Shown: positions 42,955 to 51,987, numbered from the stretch's first letter. The stretch: DNA of 64,000 nucleotides from Ruegeria faecimaris (GCF_900182615.1 NZ_FXTE01000001.1:1054001-1118000); one strand, 5' to 3'. A program made the numbers and translations. The notes: a model not told the origin generated them from the sequence alone.

Positions 42955-44319
42955 CTAGCTTTGCAATCCGTAAACCTGTTTCGCCAGATCGACCGCTAAC
43001 AACCGCGCCAGATGCTCGGCACTGTCCCGACCGAAATAGCCGCGCGCAACCTGCTGGGCCAGATGAATCGCCACTCCCCGTCGCCACAGGTCGTGCCGTG
43101 CAGGAATGGACAGAAAAGCTCGCGTGTCGTCATTGAATCCGGCCAGATTGTAATATCCGGACGTTTCAACAATCTGATCGAAATACCGCGCTATACCGGC
43201 TGGGCTGTCGTGGAACCACCAAGGCGGCCCGATCCTAAGGCACGGCCAATGTCCCGCCATGGGCGCCAGTTCACGGGCATAGGTGCTTTCGTCCAATGTG
43301 AAGAGTATGATGCGCAGTTCCGCCGAGTTTCCGACCCGGTTCAAAAGCGCCTCAAGGCCCGTGACCCAATTCATAGCGATTGGAATGTCGGCCCCCTTGT
43401 CCCGTCCGAAGTCCCGCATTACCACGTCGTTCGTGTTGCGCTTGCTGCCAGCATGTATCTGCATGGTCAGACCATCATCGATAGACATCTGCGCCATTTC
43501 GATCAGCATATGTCCATAGAACCGGCGCGCGCCCTGTTCTGTACCTTCCCGCCGTCTCAGCCGTTGGTACAGCGCATCCGGGTCGTCCAGCCACTCGGTC
43601 TGCACACGTTCGATACCGTGGTCGGTGGCAGTACATCCCAGCTGGATGAAATAAGCCCGCCGCATTCGCAGCGCGTTGAGGTAGCCATCATAGCTGCCCA
43701 GATCGCAGCCTGTCAGCTCGGCCAACTTGTTCAGGTTCTGTACGAACTCCGGGTCCGCCCCATCCAAAACCCCGTCTGGGCGGAAAGTCGGAACAACGCG
43801 CCCGCCCCAACCACTTGTACGAATCTCCCGATGCTCCACGAGTGCGTCGAGAGCGGAATCCGTGGTGGCCAGAACCTCGATCCCAAACCTGTCGAACAAA
43901 GCCCTCGGACGAAATTCGGGTCGCGCCAGCTTTTCGGCGATCTTGTCGTAGATCAGATCTGCTGTGCGCGAAGACAACTCCTCAGACACGCCCAGCGTTT
44001 CATGCAGCACGTAGTTCATCCATATCCGGGAAGGCGTTCCCAGAAACAGATGCCAGTGCTCGGCAAAGGTGCGGAACACGGCGCGAGGATCCTTCTTTCG
44101 CCCCTCTTCTCCAACGCCGAGTTCTGACAAGGGAAAGCCCTGCGAATAGAGCATACGAAACACGTAATGGTCGGGAACCACCAGCAGCTCGGCCGGGTTG
44201 GGAAACGGCTCATCGGCTGCAAACCACCCCGGATCGCAGTGACCATGCGGAGACACGATCGGCAGGTTCTTGATGCCCAAGTACAGGTCTTCCGCCATGC
44301 CATTCAAATTATCGGTCAA
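42955..44319 (-). CDS. uxaC: Glucuronate (uronate) isomerase
   Basis: A metal-dependent TIM-barrel isomerase of about 454 residues. The HxH metal motif is in LPIVSPHGHCDPGWF, with PDHYVFRMLYSQG, WMNYVLHETLG, QIHAGSKRNTNDVV and GYYNLAGFNDDTRAFLSIPA as further family landmarks. It isomerises D-glucuronate to D-fructuronate (and galacturonate to tagaturonate). I choose the TTG at 44319 because a GGAGG site lies five bases upstream; the first ATG (44298) has no such site and would leave a short N-terminus. Confidence 0.88.
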   Translation of the reverse strand: MTDNLNGMAEDLYLGIKNLPIVSPHGHCDPGWFAADEPFPNPAELLVVPDHYVFRMLYSQGFPLSELGVGEEGRKKDPRAVFRTFAEHWHLFLGTPSRIWMNYVLHETLGVSEELSSRTADLIYDKIAEKLARPEFRPRALFDRFGIEVLATTDSALDALVEHREIRTSGWGGRVVPTFRPDGVLDGADPEFVQNLNKLAELTGCDLGSYDGYLNALRMRRAYFIQLGCTATDHGIERVQTEWLDDPDALYQRLRRREGTEQGARRFYGHMLIEMAQMSIDDGLTMQIHAGSKRNTNDVVMRDFGRDKGADIPIAMNWVTGLEALLNRVGNSAELRIILFTLDESTYARELAPMAGHWPCLRIGPPWWFHDSPAGIARYFDQIVETSGYYNLAGFNDDTRAFLSIPARHDLWRRGVAIHLAQQVARGYFGRDSAEHLARLLAVDLAKQVYGLQS

Positions 44320-44421
44320 TTCTTCCTCCGATACTGCTGCCCGCAATTGTTAACACAGTTTTTAATGGTTGCATCTTTCCCGTTCGAACCCGCAGACTGA
44401 CCGGGTGATCCGGGGGAATGA
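44320..44421. promoter_or_regulatory. Divergent promoter region between uxaC and the Gfo/uxuA operon
   Basis: This 102-base spacer must contain promoters for both directions. An eight-base palindrome TGTTAACA at 44348-44355, within TTGTTAACACA, resembles a GntR-type half-site arrangement and could bind the FCD regulator encoded at 29.9 kb. A GGAGG site serves the TTG start of uxaC. The operator call is tentative. Confidence 0.4.
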
Positions 44422-45438
44422 ATGAATATTGCGCTGATTGGTTTGGGGATGGTTTCGGGCACGCATGTGGCTGCCATTCGGGCATCGGACCAAGGCCTCA
44501 ATCTTGCCGGCGTCCTCGGGCGCAATCCTGAAAAAGCAGCTGAGTTCGCGCAGCGAAACGACACCCGCACATTCAGCTCGGTCGAGGAAATCGCAAACGA
44601 ACCAGACGTCGACTTTGCGATCATCGCAACCCCGCCTGATCAGCGCACAGAGTTGGTGCGGGTTCTTTCGACCGCTTCGAAACCGATCCTGATGGAAAAG
44701 CCCATCGAAAGAACGCTGGACGCCGCGACGGCCATTGTCGAGCAGTGCGAGGTGTCTGGTGTTCCGCTGGGCATAGTCTTTCAGCACCGCGCCCGCGCCG
44801 CTTCGCAGGCGCTGAAATCAGCCATTGAACAGGGTGAGCTGGGCGCGATCGCCACGGTGGAGATCCGTGTCCCCTGGTGGCGTGATCAGAGCTACTATGA
44901 CGAGCCGGGTCGCGGCACTTACGCACGCGACGGAGGCGGTGTCATGATCTCGCAGGCAATCCACACGCTTGACCTTGCGATGTGGCTGCTGGGGCCGATC
45001 TCGGGCATTCAAGCCATGATGAGAAAAACTCCGTTACACGATCTCGAGGCCGAGGATTGGGCAGGTGCAATCCTTGAAATGGATAACGGCGCGGTGGGAA
45101 CGTTGATGGCAACTACTGCCGAATATCCTGGGGCCGCTGAATCTATCACGATCCAGGGCACGCGCGCCAAAGCGCATCTGGATTCAGGTGTCCTGACCTT
45201 GACCACTTTCGATGGTCGGAAATCCACGGTTGGCGAAACGTCCGCCACAGGCGGAGGGGCCGATCCCATGGCGTTCACCCATGAATGGCACCAGACGGTT
45301 ATCGAGGATTTCGCCAAGGCCGTCGCCGGTGGAACGAGGCCGCTGGCCAGCGGACGCAGTGCCCTTTTGACTCACGCCGTCATAGACGCGATGCAGATCG
45401 CCAATCGAACCTGCCAGAAAACACGAGTCGCCTCATGA
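44422..45438 (+). CDS. Gfo/Idh/MocA-family oxidoreductase (first of three in tandem)
   Basis: A 338-residue dehydrogenase. IALIGLGMVSGTHVAAI is the Rossmann start, EKP occurs in PILMEKPIERTLD near residue 92, and MISQAIHTLDLAMWLLG provides the His and Asp. It opens the rightward operon that ends in uxuA and its neighbours, divergent from uxaC. Its stop overlaps the next gene by ATGA. Members of this subtype act on sugar acids or glycosides; no specific substrate can be assigned. Confidence 0.88.
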   Translation: MNIALIGLGMVSGTHVAAIRASDQGLNLAGVLGRNPEKAAEFAQRNDTRTFSSVEEIANEPDVDFAIIATPPDQRTELVRVLSTASKPILMEKPIERTLDAATAIVEQCEVSGVPLGIVFQHRARAASQALKSAIEQGELGAIATVEIRVPWWRDQSYYDEPGRGTYARDGGGVMISQAIHTLDLAMWLLGPISGIQAMMRKTPLHDLEAEDWAGAILEMDNGAVGTLMATTAEYPGAAESITIQGTRAKAHLDSGVLTLTTFDGRKSTVGETSATGGGADPMAFTHEWHQTVIEDFAKAVAGGTRPLASGRSALLTHAVIDAMQIANRTCQKTRVAS

Positions 45439-46436
45439 GCCTGACCTGCGTCGCCCTTGGTCTGGACCACCGCCATATCTATGGCATGACGGAAAACATG
45501 CGTAAAATCGGCGTGGACTGTGTCGGCTACTGGACACAAGGCGATCCAGAAACGCTACCGGGCTACGTCAAAAGGTTTCCCAATATTCCGCGGCTGGCCC
45601 GATTGGAAGACGCCCTAACCTGCGGGGCGGATCTAGCGCTGATTTCCGCAATTCCGGCAGATAGGGCCGCGTTGACGATTCGCGCTATGCAGAACGGCAT
45701 GGATGTCATGAGCGACAAGCCGGGCTGCACGACGTTCGAGCAACTCGACCAGATCAAGCGAACGGTCGCGGACACCGGTCGAATCTGGTCGGTAAATTTT
45801 TCCGAACGATTTGAAACGCCGGTCAGCACCATGGCGACCGAGTTGGTCGAGGCCGGTGCCATAGGGCGCGTGATCCAAACGGTCGGACTTGGCCCGCACC
45901 GATTGAACCGGGCAACCCGGCCGGAGTGGTTTTTTAGGCGTGACCGCTATGGCGGAATTCTGACCGACATTGCCTCGCATCAGATCGATCAGTTCTTGCA
46001 TTACACAGGTTCGGAAACCGCGGAAATCACAAACGCTTACGTGGCGAACTACGCAAACCCCAAGGATCCCGGGTTGCAGGATTTCGGAGAGCTCAATCTG
46101 CGCAGCGAGAATGGTACCGGGTATATCCGGGTTGACTGGTTTACGCCGGATGCCCTGCCAAACTGGGGGGATGGTCGCCTAACGATCCTTGGCACCGATG
46201 GATATATCGAGATACGGAAATACGTCGATGTGGGTGGAGCCTCGGGGACAGACCATCTGATCATCGTCAACGGCGAAACCTGCCAAAAGATCGACGCATC
46301 CGACGCCGGCCTTACCTACTTTTCGCGCCTCACCGATGACATCCGTAACCGGACCGAAACCGCGATGACGCAGACCCACTGCTATACGGTCATGGGGCTG
46401 GCACTGCACGCGCAGGAAATGGCGGAACGCAGATGA
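45435..46436 (+). CDS. Gfo/Idh/MocA-family oxidoreductase (second of three in tandem)
   Basis: A 333-residue family member starting at the ATG that overlaps the previous stop. The N-terminus lacks a classical GxGxxG (VALGLDHRHIYGMTENM), and the catalytic motif is DKP (DVMSDKPGCTT) instead of EKP, while GGILTDIASHQIDQFLHYTG keeps the Asp-His pattern. This divergent subtype resembles the locus A protein at 15836 in having a DH..H N-terminal turn. It may be a partner or act on a different face of the substrate than its neighbours. Confidence 0.85.
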   Translation: MSLTCVALGLDHRHIYGMTENMRKIGVDCVGYWTQGDPETLPGYVKRFPNIPRLARLEDALTCGADLALISAIPADRAALTIRAMQNGMDVMSDKPGCTTFEQLDQIKRTVADTGRIWSVNFSERFETPVSTMATELVEAGAIGRVIQTVGLGPHRLNRATRPEWFFRRDRYGGILTDIASHQIDQFLHYTGSETAEITNAYVANYANPKDPGLQDFGELNLRSENGTGYIRVDWFTPDALPNWGDGRLTILGTDGYIEIRKYVDVGGASGTDHLIIVNGETCQKIDASDAGLTYFSRLTDDIRNRTETAMTQTHCYTVMGLALHAQEMAERR

Positions 46437-47485
46437 TCAACGTTGCGATCCTTGGCGCTGGTATCGGTGCGCAACATCTGAGCGCACTGGAACGGCTCGA
46501 CCACACCTTCCGCGTAGCCGCTGTGGTCGACCAGAATACGGACCGGATCGAACAGATTCGACAGAACTCGGATTTTCGCTCTCTGACCAATATTCAGGAC
46601 GCGCTGGATGATCCGGCGATTGATGTCATCGACATCTGCCTACCGCCCCATCTGCATGTACCGACCACCCTTTCGGCACTGGCCGCAGGAAAACACGTTG
46701 TCTGCGAAAAGCCTCTTGCGACCTCGCTGCAGGATGTGGATCGGATCACGGCAGCCGCAAGCAGCGCTGGCAAGCATGTGTTTCCAGTTTTTCAATACCG
46801 GTGGGGGCCGTCTCTGGCCCAATTGCGCCACCTGCAACGCGCAGGCCTGACCGGAGCGGTTCAAACTGCCGCGCTTGAAACCCATTGGTCCCGAGGTGCA
46901 GACTATTACGCAGTTCCGTGGCGGGGAACATGGGCCGGTGAACGCGGCGGCGCAGTACTTGGCCATGCCATCCACAATCATGATCTGCTGACTCATATTG
47001 CGGGTGATATCGCTTGGGTGTCCGCAATGGCTACAACGCGGGTCAACCCGATCGAGACCGAAGATTGCGCAGCGATCTGCTTTGGCATGACTTCCGGAGC
47101 ATTGTGCACAAGCAATATCACACTAGGCGCCGCCACGGACGAAACCCGCCTGCGGTTCGTCTTTGAAAAGGTGACCGCCACCTCTGGCACGGAACCCTAT
47201 GCCCCGGGCCAAACGCCTTGGACATTCGCCGCGCGGGACCCGGCGGATCAAGCCGCTATCGACGCGGCTCTTGCCGCCGCCGCTGCCGAGCCAACGGGGT
47301 TCGAAGGTTTTTTTACCGAAGTCGGCAAAGCGCTGCGGTCCGAGGCAAATTCGGCCGTTACGCTGAAGGATGGCGCTGCGTCCATCGGCCTTGTTACGGC
47401 GATTTATCACGCGGCGCGCACCGGGCAGCGCGTTGCCCTTCCCATCAGGCCCGATCACCCACTGTATGAAGGATGGCTGCCATGA
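46433..47485 (+). CDS. Gfo/Idh/MocA-family oxidoreductase (third of three in tandem)
   Basis: A 350-residue dehydrogenase with ILGAGIGAQHLSAL as Rossmann start, EKP in HVVCEKPLATSLQD near residue 95 and GHAIHNHDLLTHIAG supplying His and Asp. It is ATGA-coupled on both sides, to the second Gfo gene and to uxuA, so all four proteins are made from one coupled message. That coupling places it in glucuronate or glucuronide metabolism. Confidence 0.88.
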   Translation: MINVAILGAGIGAQHLSALERLDHTFRVAAVVDQNTDRIEQIRQNSDFRSLTNIQDALDDPAIDVIDICLPPHLHVPTTLSALAAGKHVVCEKPLATSLQDVDRITAAASSAGKHVFPVFQYRWGPSLAQLRHLQRAGLTGAVQTAALETHWSRGADYYAVPWRGTWAGERGGAVLGHAIHNHDLLTHIAGDIAWVSAMATTRVNPIETEDCAAICFGMTSGALCTSNITLGAATDETRLRFVFEKVTATSGTEPYAPGQTPWTFAARDPADQAAIDAALAAAAAEPTGFEGFFTEVGKALRSEANSAVTLKDGAASIGLVTAIYHAARTGQRVALPIRPDHPLYEGWLP

Positions 47486-48663
47486 AACAATGCTGGCGTT
47501 GGTTCGGACCCGAGGATCCGATCGCCCTGGCCGATCTCCATCAAGTCGGGGTTCAGGGAATCGTCACCGCGCTGCATCACACCCCGCCCGGACAGCCTTG
47601 GGATGAACAGAGCATCGCCGAACGGCAGGCCGTTCTTGCCGCGGCCGGGTACAGTTGGGACGTTGTCGAAAGCCTGCCCGTATCGGAGGCTATCAAGACG
47701 CAGTCGGCAGACATGGCCGAGCATCTGCAGGCGTACAAGTCCAGCCTCAGGGCCCTGTCCGTCCGTGGCGTCAAAGTTGTTTGCTACAACTTCATGCCGA
47801 TCCTGGATTGGACGCGCACCGCCCTTCGTGCCCCACAGCCGCATGGCGGAACGGCCATGCTGTTCGACCTGACCGATTTTGCAGTTTTTGACATACATAT
47901 TCTCGAACGTCCGGGCGCGTCCGAAGACTATTCCGGCGACGTCCGCCAAGCGGCCAAGGATCGCTTCATGCGCATGTCGGATGAATCCAAGGCCCAGTTG
48001 CAGCACAATGTCACTGCGGGGCTGCCCGGCGCCAACGATCAGTGGAGCGTGCAGGATGTGCGCGCTTTGTTGCAGAACTATGCTCATATAGACCGTGACC
48101 GGCTTCGCGCAAACCTGATCGACTTCTTGTCTGAGGTCGCCCCAGTGGCCCAAGAACTGGAATTGCGCTTGTGCTGTCATCCAGATGATCCGCCATTCTC
48201 GCTGCTCGGTCTGCCGCGGATCATGTCCAACACCAATGACTACGGCATCGTTCTGGATGCGGTTGATATGCCCGCGAACGGCGCAACCTTGTGTACCGGA
48301 TCGATGGGTGTTTCCTCCGAATTCGATGGGCCGGACTTCGTACGCAGGCATGGCGGCCGGATTCACTTTGTTCACTTGCGAAATACCCGACGCATCGCGG
48401 GGTCGGACAGACAGAAGCCGGATTTCTATGAGGCTCCGCATCTGGAGGGCGACACCGACATGGTCGGCACCATTCGCGAGCTGATGAACGAACAACGCCG
48501 CCGCAAATCCCGAGGGCGGGGCGACTGGCAAATTCCGATGCGACCCGACCACGGACAAGAGCTGCTGAGCGATCTGGGCGGACACAGCACTCCTGGCTAT
48601 CCGCTGATCGGACGAATGCGCGGGCTGGCGGAACTGCGCGGCATAATGGCGGCGTTTTCCTGA
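47482..48663 (+). CDS. uxuA: Mannonate dehydratase
   Basis: A 393-residue dehydratase of normal UxuA length. WRWFGPEDPIALADLHQVGV at the N-terminus, CYNFMPILDWTRT, the metal-binding LCCHPDDPPFSLLGLPRI and SNTNDYG, then HFVHLRNTRR and MRPDHGQ are the family landmarks. It converts D-mannonate to 2-keto-3-deoxygluconate. ATG overlaps the preceding Gfo/Idh/MocA stop. Together with uxaC and uxuB on the other strand it completes the three-step glucuronate route. Confidence 0.93.
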   Translation: MKQCWRWFGPEDPIALADLHQVGVQGIVTALHHTPPGQPWDEQSIAERQAVLAAAGYSWDVVESLPVSEAIKTQSADMAEHLQAYKSSLRALSVRGVKVVCYNFMPILDWTRTALRAPQPHGGTAMLFDLTDFAVFDIHILERPGASEDYSGDVRQAAKDRFMRMSDESKAQLQHNVTAGLPGANDQWSVQDVRALLQNYAHIDRDRLRANLIDFLSEVAPVAQELELRLCCHPDDPPFSLLGLPRIMSNTNDYGIVLDAVDMPANGATLCTGSMGVSSEFDGPDFVRRHGGRIHFVHLRNTRRIAGSDRQKPDFYEAPHLEGDTDMVGTIRELMNEQRRRKSRGRGDWQIPMRPDHGQELLSDLGGHSTPGYPLIGRMRGLAELRGIMAAFS

Positions 48664-48729
48664 CACGTCGGATCAGGCTGTTTCTTTCCGTCCGTAACAC
48701 TTCTTTGCTTGCCTGTGCGCGGTATTCCT

Positions 48730-48752
48730 CGTTTACTTACGGCACGTAAACG
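48730..48752. promoter_or_regulatory. Inverted repeat upstream of the beta-HAD gene
   Basis: CGTTTAC and GTAAACG form a perfect 7-bp inverted repeat separated by nine bases in the 224-base spacer between uxuA and the next gene. It may be an operator for a separate promoter of the downstream genes. The rest of the spacer shows only a GGGAGG ribosome-binding site before the ATG at 48888. Confidence 0.5.
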
Positions 48753-48887
48753 GGCAGCGGGGTGTCTTCCGGACTCGCCCGACGTCTGTTCAAGACGCGT
48801 GAAACTCCCGCGAAAACCGATGCCTGGAGGCATCAATTTTCGAAACGTCTGCCATACCGAAATGGCGGAAAAACGGGAGGATTCCAA

Positions 48888-49778
48888 ATGAAAACAGCAG
48901 GCGTAATCGGTCTTGGCGACATGGGCAGCGGCCTTGCCAAAAACCTGATCAAGAATGGCTTTGAAACATCCGGTTTCGACCTGAGCGAGACACGCATGAC
49001 GGCATTTGCCGACATGGGCGGCCGGCCCAAGGACAGCGTGGGGCAAGTCGGTCGTCACGCCGCCACTGTGTTTGTCATGGTGATGAACGGAGATCAGGCC
49101 CGCGATGTCATCTTGGGTGAAAACGGGCTGGTTCCGAACATGGCGAAAGGCGGAACGGTCATCCTGTCGGCGACCATTACCCCGGCCGAAGCCCGCGCCA
49201 TCGGGCAGGATATGGAGGGCTCGGGCATCCACCTAATAGACACCCCTGTCTCGGGAGGGTTCCCCGGCGCGCAGAACGGCACATTGACGATGATGGCTGC
49301 CGGTGCTGCGGATGTGCTGGACAGAAATGCAGAAGTCATGCAGGCAGTGTCGGCAACCATTCATCGGGTCGGAGAAAACGCCGGCGACGGGCAAACCGTG
49401 AAAGCCTGCCTGCAATCTCTGATCGGATCGATCTTTTCCGCCACATTCGAGGCTGCGGCCCTGGCGGCCAAAGCCGGTGTCAGTGGTCAGGCAATACTTG
49501 ATGTGTTCTCCTCATCCAGCGCGGGGTGCGGCGTCGTGAATACCGCCCTTGAAAACATCATTGATCGCAAGTTCGAGGCCACCGGTAGCCATATCGCAAC
49601 CATGCACAAGGACCTGACTATCTCGCTGGCACTGGCCGGTTCGTTGGGCGTTCCAATGCACACAGCGTCATCCGCAATGCAGATCTTTCACGCAGGAAAA
49701 ACCAAATACCCGAATGGCGACAACTGGGTGTGTACTCAGGTCATCGAAGAGATCGTTGGCGCAGAATTGCATCGCTGA
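48888..49778 (+). CDS. Beta-hydroxyacid dehydrogenase (LtnD/GarR-like)
   Basis: A 296-residue NAD(P)-dependent enzyme. GVIGLGDMGSGLAKNLI, DTPVSGGFPGAQNGTLTMMA and the catalytic Lys in QTVKACLQSLIG are visible. Pairing with a TIM-barrel isomerase 12 bases downstream recalls the LtnD-OtnI association of C4 acid catabolism, although the kinase and decarboxylase are missing. The ATG follows GGGAGG at good spacing. Confidence 0.84.
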   Translation: MKTAGVIGLGDMGSGLAKNLIKNGFETSGFDLSETRMTAFADMGGRPKDSVGQVGRHAATVFVMVMNGDQARDVILGENGLVPNMAKGGTVILSATITPAEARAIGQDMEGSGIHLIDTPVSGGFPGAQNGTLTMMAAGAADVLDRNAEVMQAVSATIHRVGENAGDGQTVKACLQSLIGSIFSATFEAAALAAKAGVSGQAILDVFSSSSAGCGVVNTALENIIDRKFEATGSHIATMHKDLTISLALAGSLGVPMHTASSAMQIFHAGKTKYPNGDNWVCTQVIEEIVGAELHR

Positions 49779-49790
49779 GGGGGGACGAAC

Positions 49791-50654
49791 ATGAAACTTG
49801 GTGTGATTTGCGACGGCATTTCCCGCGAACTGCGGCATGCCGTGGACGTAATGGACGAATTCGGTCTGGACTATGCAGAGCTTCAGTTCGTTGGAGATAC
49901 GGAGGTCGGGGACCATTCCCCGCAGGAAATTGCCGAGATCGACGCGCTTTTGCGCGACCGGGGCAAGCCTGTGTCATGTCTGTCTCGCCATATCTTTGCG
50001 GGGATGACAGCTGCCAACAGGCCCGGCGACAACCTGCACACTCGGCACATGGACGCCTTGAAACGCGTGATCGACATGGCGCATGTTGTTGGGGCGCCGC
50101 TGGTTCGGATCATGACGCCACGAAAAGAGCAGATACTCTGGGGAAAAAACGGCGCCGAGAAGTGGAACGTGGCGCATGGGGTATGGGACACGATGCCGCC
50201 TCTGATCGCGCCGGCGGTTGAACTAGCAAGAGCTGAGAGGGTGACGCTTGTCGTGGAAACTGGAAACGGCACGCTGGTCAATTCCAACTATACAGCCCGA
50301 AAGCTGATTGACGAGTTGGACGCAAAAGACACTTTGAAAGTGCTGTGGGACCCCGGAAACAACTGCTGGTGCCATGAACTGGCATACCCGATCGGTTATG
50401 AAGAACTGCGTGGCGGCTACTTGGGTCACATTCACATCAAGGACGTAAAGGTCGACACGCCGCGGGCAACGCTGGAAGTGCGCCGCATGGGGGAAGGTCA
50501 GCTTGCGCCTCTGTTCCAACCCATCGCGGACGCGCTCAGATCCGACGGCTATGATGGCGTCATTTCTTTCGAGAGCGTTTATCATCCCGGCAACGGAAAC
50601 TTCGAAGATGGGTTTCGTCTGTGTGTGGACAGGTTCAAAAGCCTGTTCGCATGA
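49791..50654 (+). CDS. Sugar phosphate isomerase/epimerase-like TIM barrel protein
   Basis: A 287-residue xylose-isomerase-like barrel. Metal-site regions appear as VTLVVETGNGTLV (Glu), KVLWDPGNNCWCHE (Asp, His), LGHIHIKDVKVD (His) and GVISFESVYHPG (Glu). It follows the beta-HAD gene by 12 bases. Members isomerise or epimerise keto-sugars and sugar acids, or act as lyases on keto-glycosides. With the three Gfo/Idh/MocA genes just upstream it repeats the dehydrogenase-plus-barrel combination of locus A. Confidence 0.82.
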   Translation: MKLGVICDGISRELRHAVDVMDEFGLDYAELQFVGDTEVGDHSPQEIAEIDALLRDRGKPVSCLSRHIFAGMTAANRPGDNLHTRHMDALKRVIDMAHVVGAPLVRIMTPRKEQILWGKNGAEKWNVAHGVWDTMPPLIAPAVELARAERVTLVVETGNGTLVNSNYTARKLIDELDAKDTLKVLWDPGNNCWCHELAYPIGYEELRGGYLGHIHIKDVKVDTPRATLEVRRMGEGQLAPLFQPIADALRSDGYDGVISFESVYHPGNGNFEDGFRLCVDRFKSLFA

Positions 50655-50766
50655 ATGAAGCGCCATTGTACTTTACAAATCATATACTTAACCCTCAAAG
50701 TTGAATGCCGAATGGGGTGCGGAAAGCTGGGCGCATTCGCGCAAAATCAAGGAAAGGATCTGATGG

Positions 50767-51186
50767 ATGAAGCAAGAGTTTTTTGAGCTGTCCATTGAAA
50801 CGCCCGGCAAATCCCTCACCGACATCAGCGGGGTGGTTCAGGGTGCGGTGTCTGACCATGAACTTGGCTCGGGCCTGCTGACCCTTTGGTGCGTCCACAC
50901 CGGTGCCGCGCTGTTGGTTCAGGCCAATGCCGATCCCGAGGTGGTCAAGGATATCGAGACGTTCTTCGAAGAACTGGTCCCCAAATCATCAGGCAAATAT
51001 CACCATCGCCCGAGCGAAGACGACAACGCGCCATCGCATTTGCGGGCGCCGTTGACGCAAACGCAGGTGTCCATCCCGGTCGAACAGGGGCAGCTTCCGC
51101 TGGGCCGCGTACAAAGCCTGTATCTCTTCGAACATCGCGAGGCACCCAAGACACGACGATTGAAGGTGCACTACATCGGGACGTGA
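50767..51186 (+). CDS. YjbQ-family (UPF0047) protein
   Basis: A 139-residue single-domain protein of the YjbQ family. The usual HTSAA motif is HTGAALLVQANAD here, followed by YHHRPSEDDNAPSHLRAPLT and the GQWQ-type tail, replaced by PLGRVQSLYLFEHREAPKTR. Members are small trimeric beta-barrels, some with weak thiamine-phosphate synthase activity; the real function is unsettled. It is 112 bases downstream of the barrel protein and the last gene of the rightward group. Confidence 0.85.
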   Translation: MKQEFFELSIETPGKSLTDISGVVQGAVSDHELGSGLLTLWCVHTGAALLVQANADPEVVKDIETFFEELVPKSSGKYHHRPSEDDNAPSHLRAPLTQTQVSIPVEQGQLPLGRVQSLYLFEHREAPKTRRLKVHYIGT

Positions 51187-51216
51187 TGCCTTGGGTCACA
51201 TGGAGAGTTGACGGTG

Positions 51217-51987
51217 TTACCGCCCCATCCAGCCCCCGTCGACAACAAGGATTTCACCGTTGACGTAATCCGACGCTGCAGAAGCCAAAAAGACTACAGG
51301 TCCGGCAAAATCACCAGGCGTACCCCAACGGCCTTGGGGTGTTCGTTCCAGAATCGACTTTGATCGGACCGGATCGTCCTGCAGGGCTTGGGTATTGTCG
51401 GTCGCGATGTAGCCGGGGGCGATTGCATTCACGTTCACACCCTGCCCGGCCCACTCATTGGCCAGGGCCTTCGTCAGCTGTCCAATCCCACCTTTCGAGG
51501 CCGCATATCCGGGAACGGTGATGCCGCCCTGAAACGTCAGCAGCGAGGCGGTGAAGATGATCTTGCCCGAGCCGCGCGCCAGCATGTCCTTGCCGATCTC
51601 GCGAGACAGAACGAACTGCGAGGACAGGTTCACCTCGATCACTTCGTCCCACCAGTCGTCCGGGTGTTCAGTGGCGGGTTTTCGTTTGATCGTGCCGGCA
51701 TTGTTGACAAGGATATCAGGAGTTTGTCCGTCGGCCCTCAACTGATCAATGAACGCATGCAGCGCAGCGCGATCCGAGAAGTCGCATTGGTAAGCCCGGA
51801 AACTGCGTCCCATCGCTGTCACGGCTTTTTCGACATCCGCCCCGGACAGCTCAAGCGAGGCGGACACTCCGATTATATCGGCTCCAGCCGATGCCAATGC
51901 CTCGGCCATTCCGCGCCCGATACCGCGTTTGCACCCAGTCACAAGGGCCGTCGTTCCCGTCAGGTCGAAACTTTTCAAAACACTCAT
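51217..51987 (-). CDS. kduD: 2-keto-3-deoxy-D-gluconate 5-dehydrogenase (KduD-like SDR)
   Basis: A 256-residue short-chain dehydrogenase closely matching KduD: ALVTGCKRGIGRGMAEALAS, NNAGTIKRKPATEHPDDWW, catalytic FTASLLTFQGGITVPGYAAS, GYIATDNTQALQDDP, and VDGGWMGR at the end. KduD interconverts 2,5-diketo-3-deoxygluconate and 2-keto-3-deoxygluconate, linking unsaturated uronates to the KDG pool. It is the last gene of a leftward ABC-transporter operon and is ATGA-coupled to the zinc dehydrogenase. 2-Deoxygluconate dehydrogenase is the usual alternative label. Confidence 0.85.
   Translation of the reverse strand: MSVLKSFDLTGTTALVTGCKRGIGRGMAEALASAGADIIGVSASLELSGADVEKAVTAMGRSFRAYQCDFSDRAALHAFIDQLRADGQTPDILVNNAGTIKRKPATEHPDDWWDEVIEVNLSSQFVLSREIGKDMLARGSGKIIFTASLLTFQGGITVPGYAASKGGIGQLTKALANEWAGQGVNVNAIAPGYIATDNTQALQDDPVRSKSILERTPQGRWGTPGDFAGPVVFLASAASDYVNGEILVVDGGWMGR

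Noticed and set aside
43012-44127. Long rightward frame of 371 codons opposite uxaC
   Set aside because: It is the complement of a clearly conserved gene, has no recognisable domain and shows the high Arg/Gln/Pro content of an antisense frame.
42955-44346. uxaC start at the TTG at 44346
   Set aside because: It would add nine residues with no ribosome-binding site; the TTG at 44319 has GGAGG at correct spacing.
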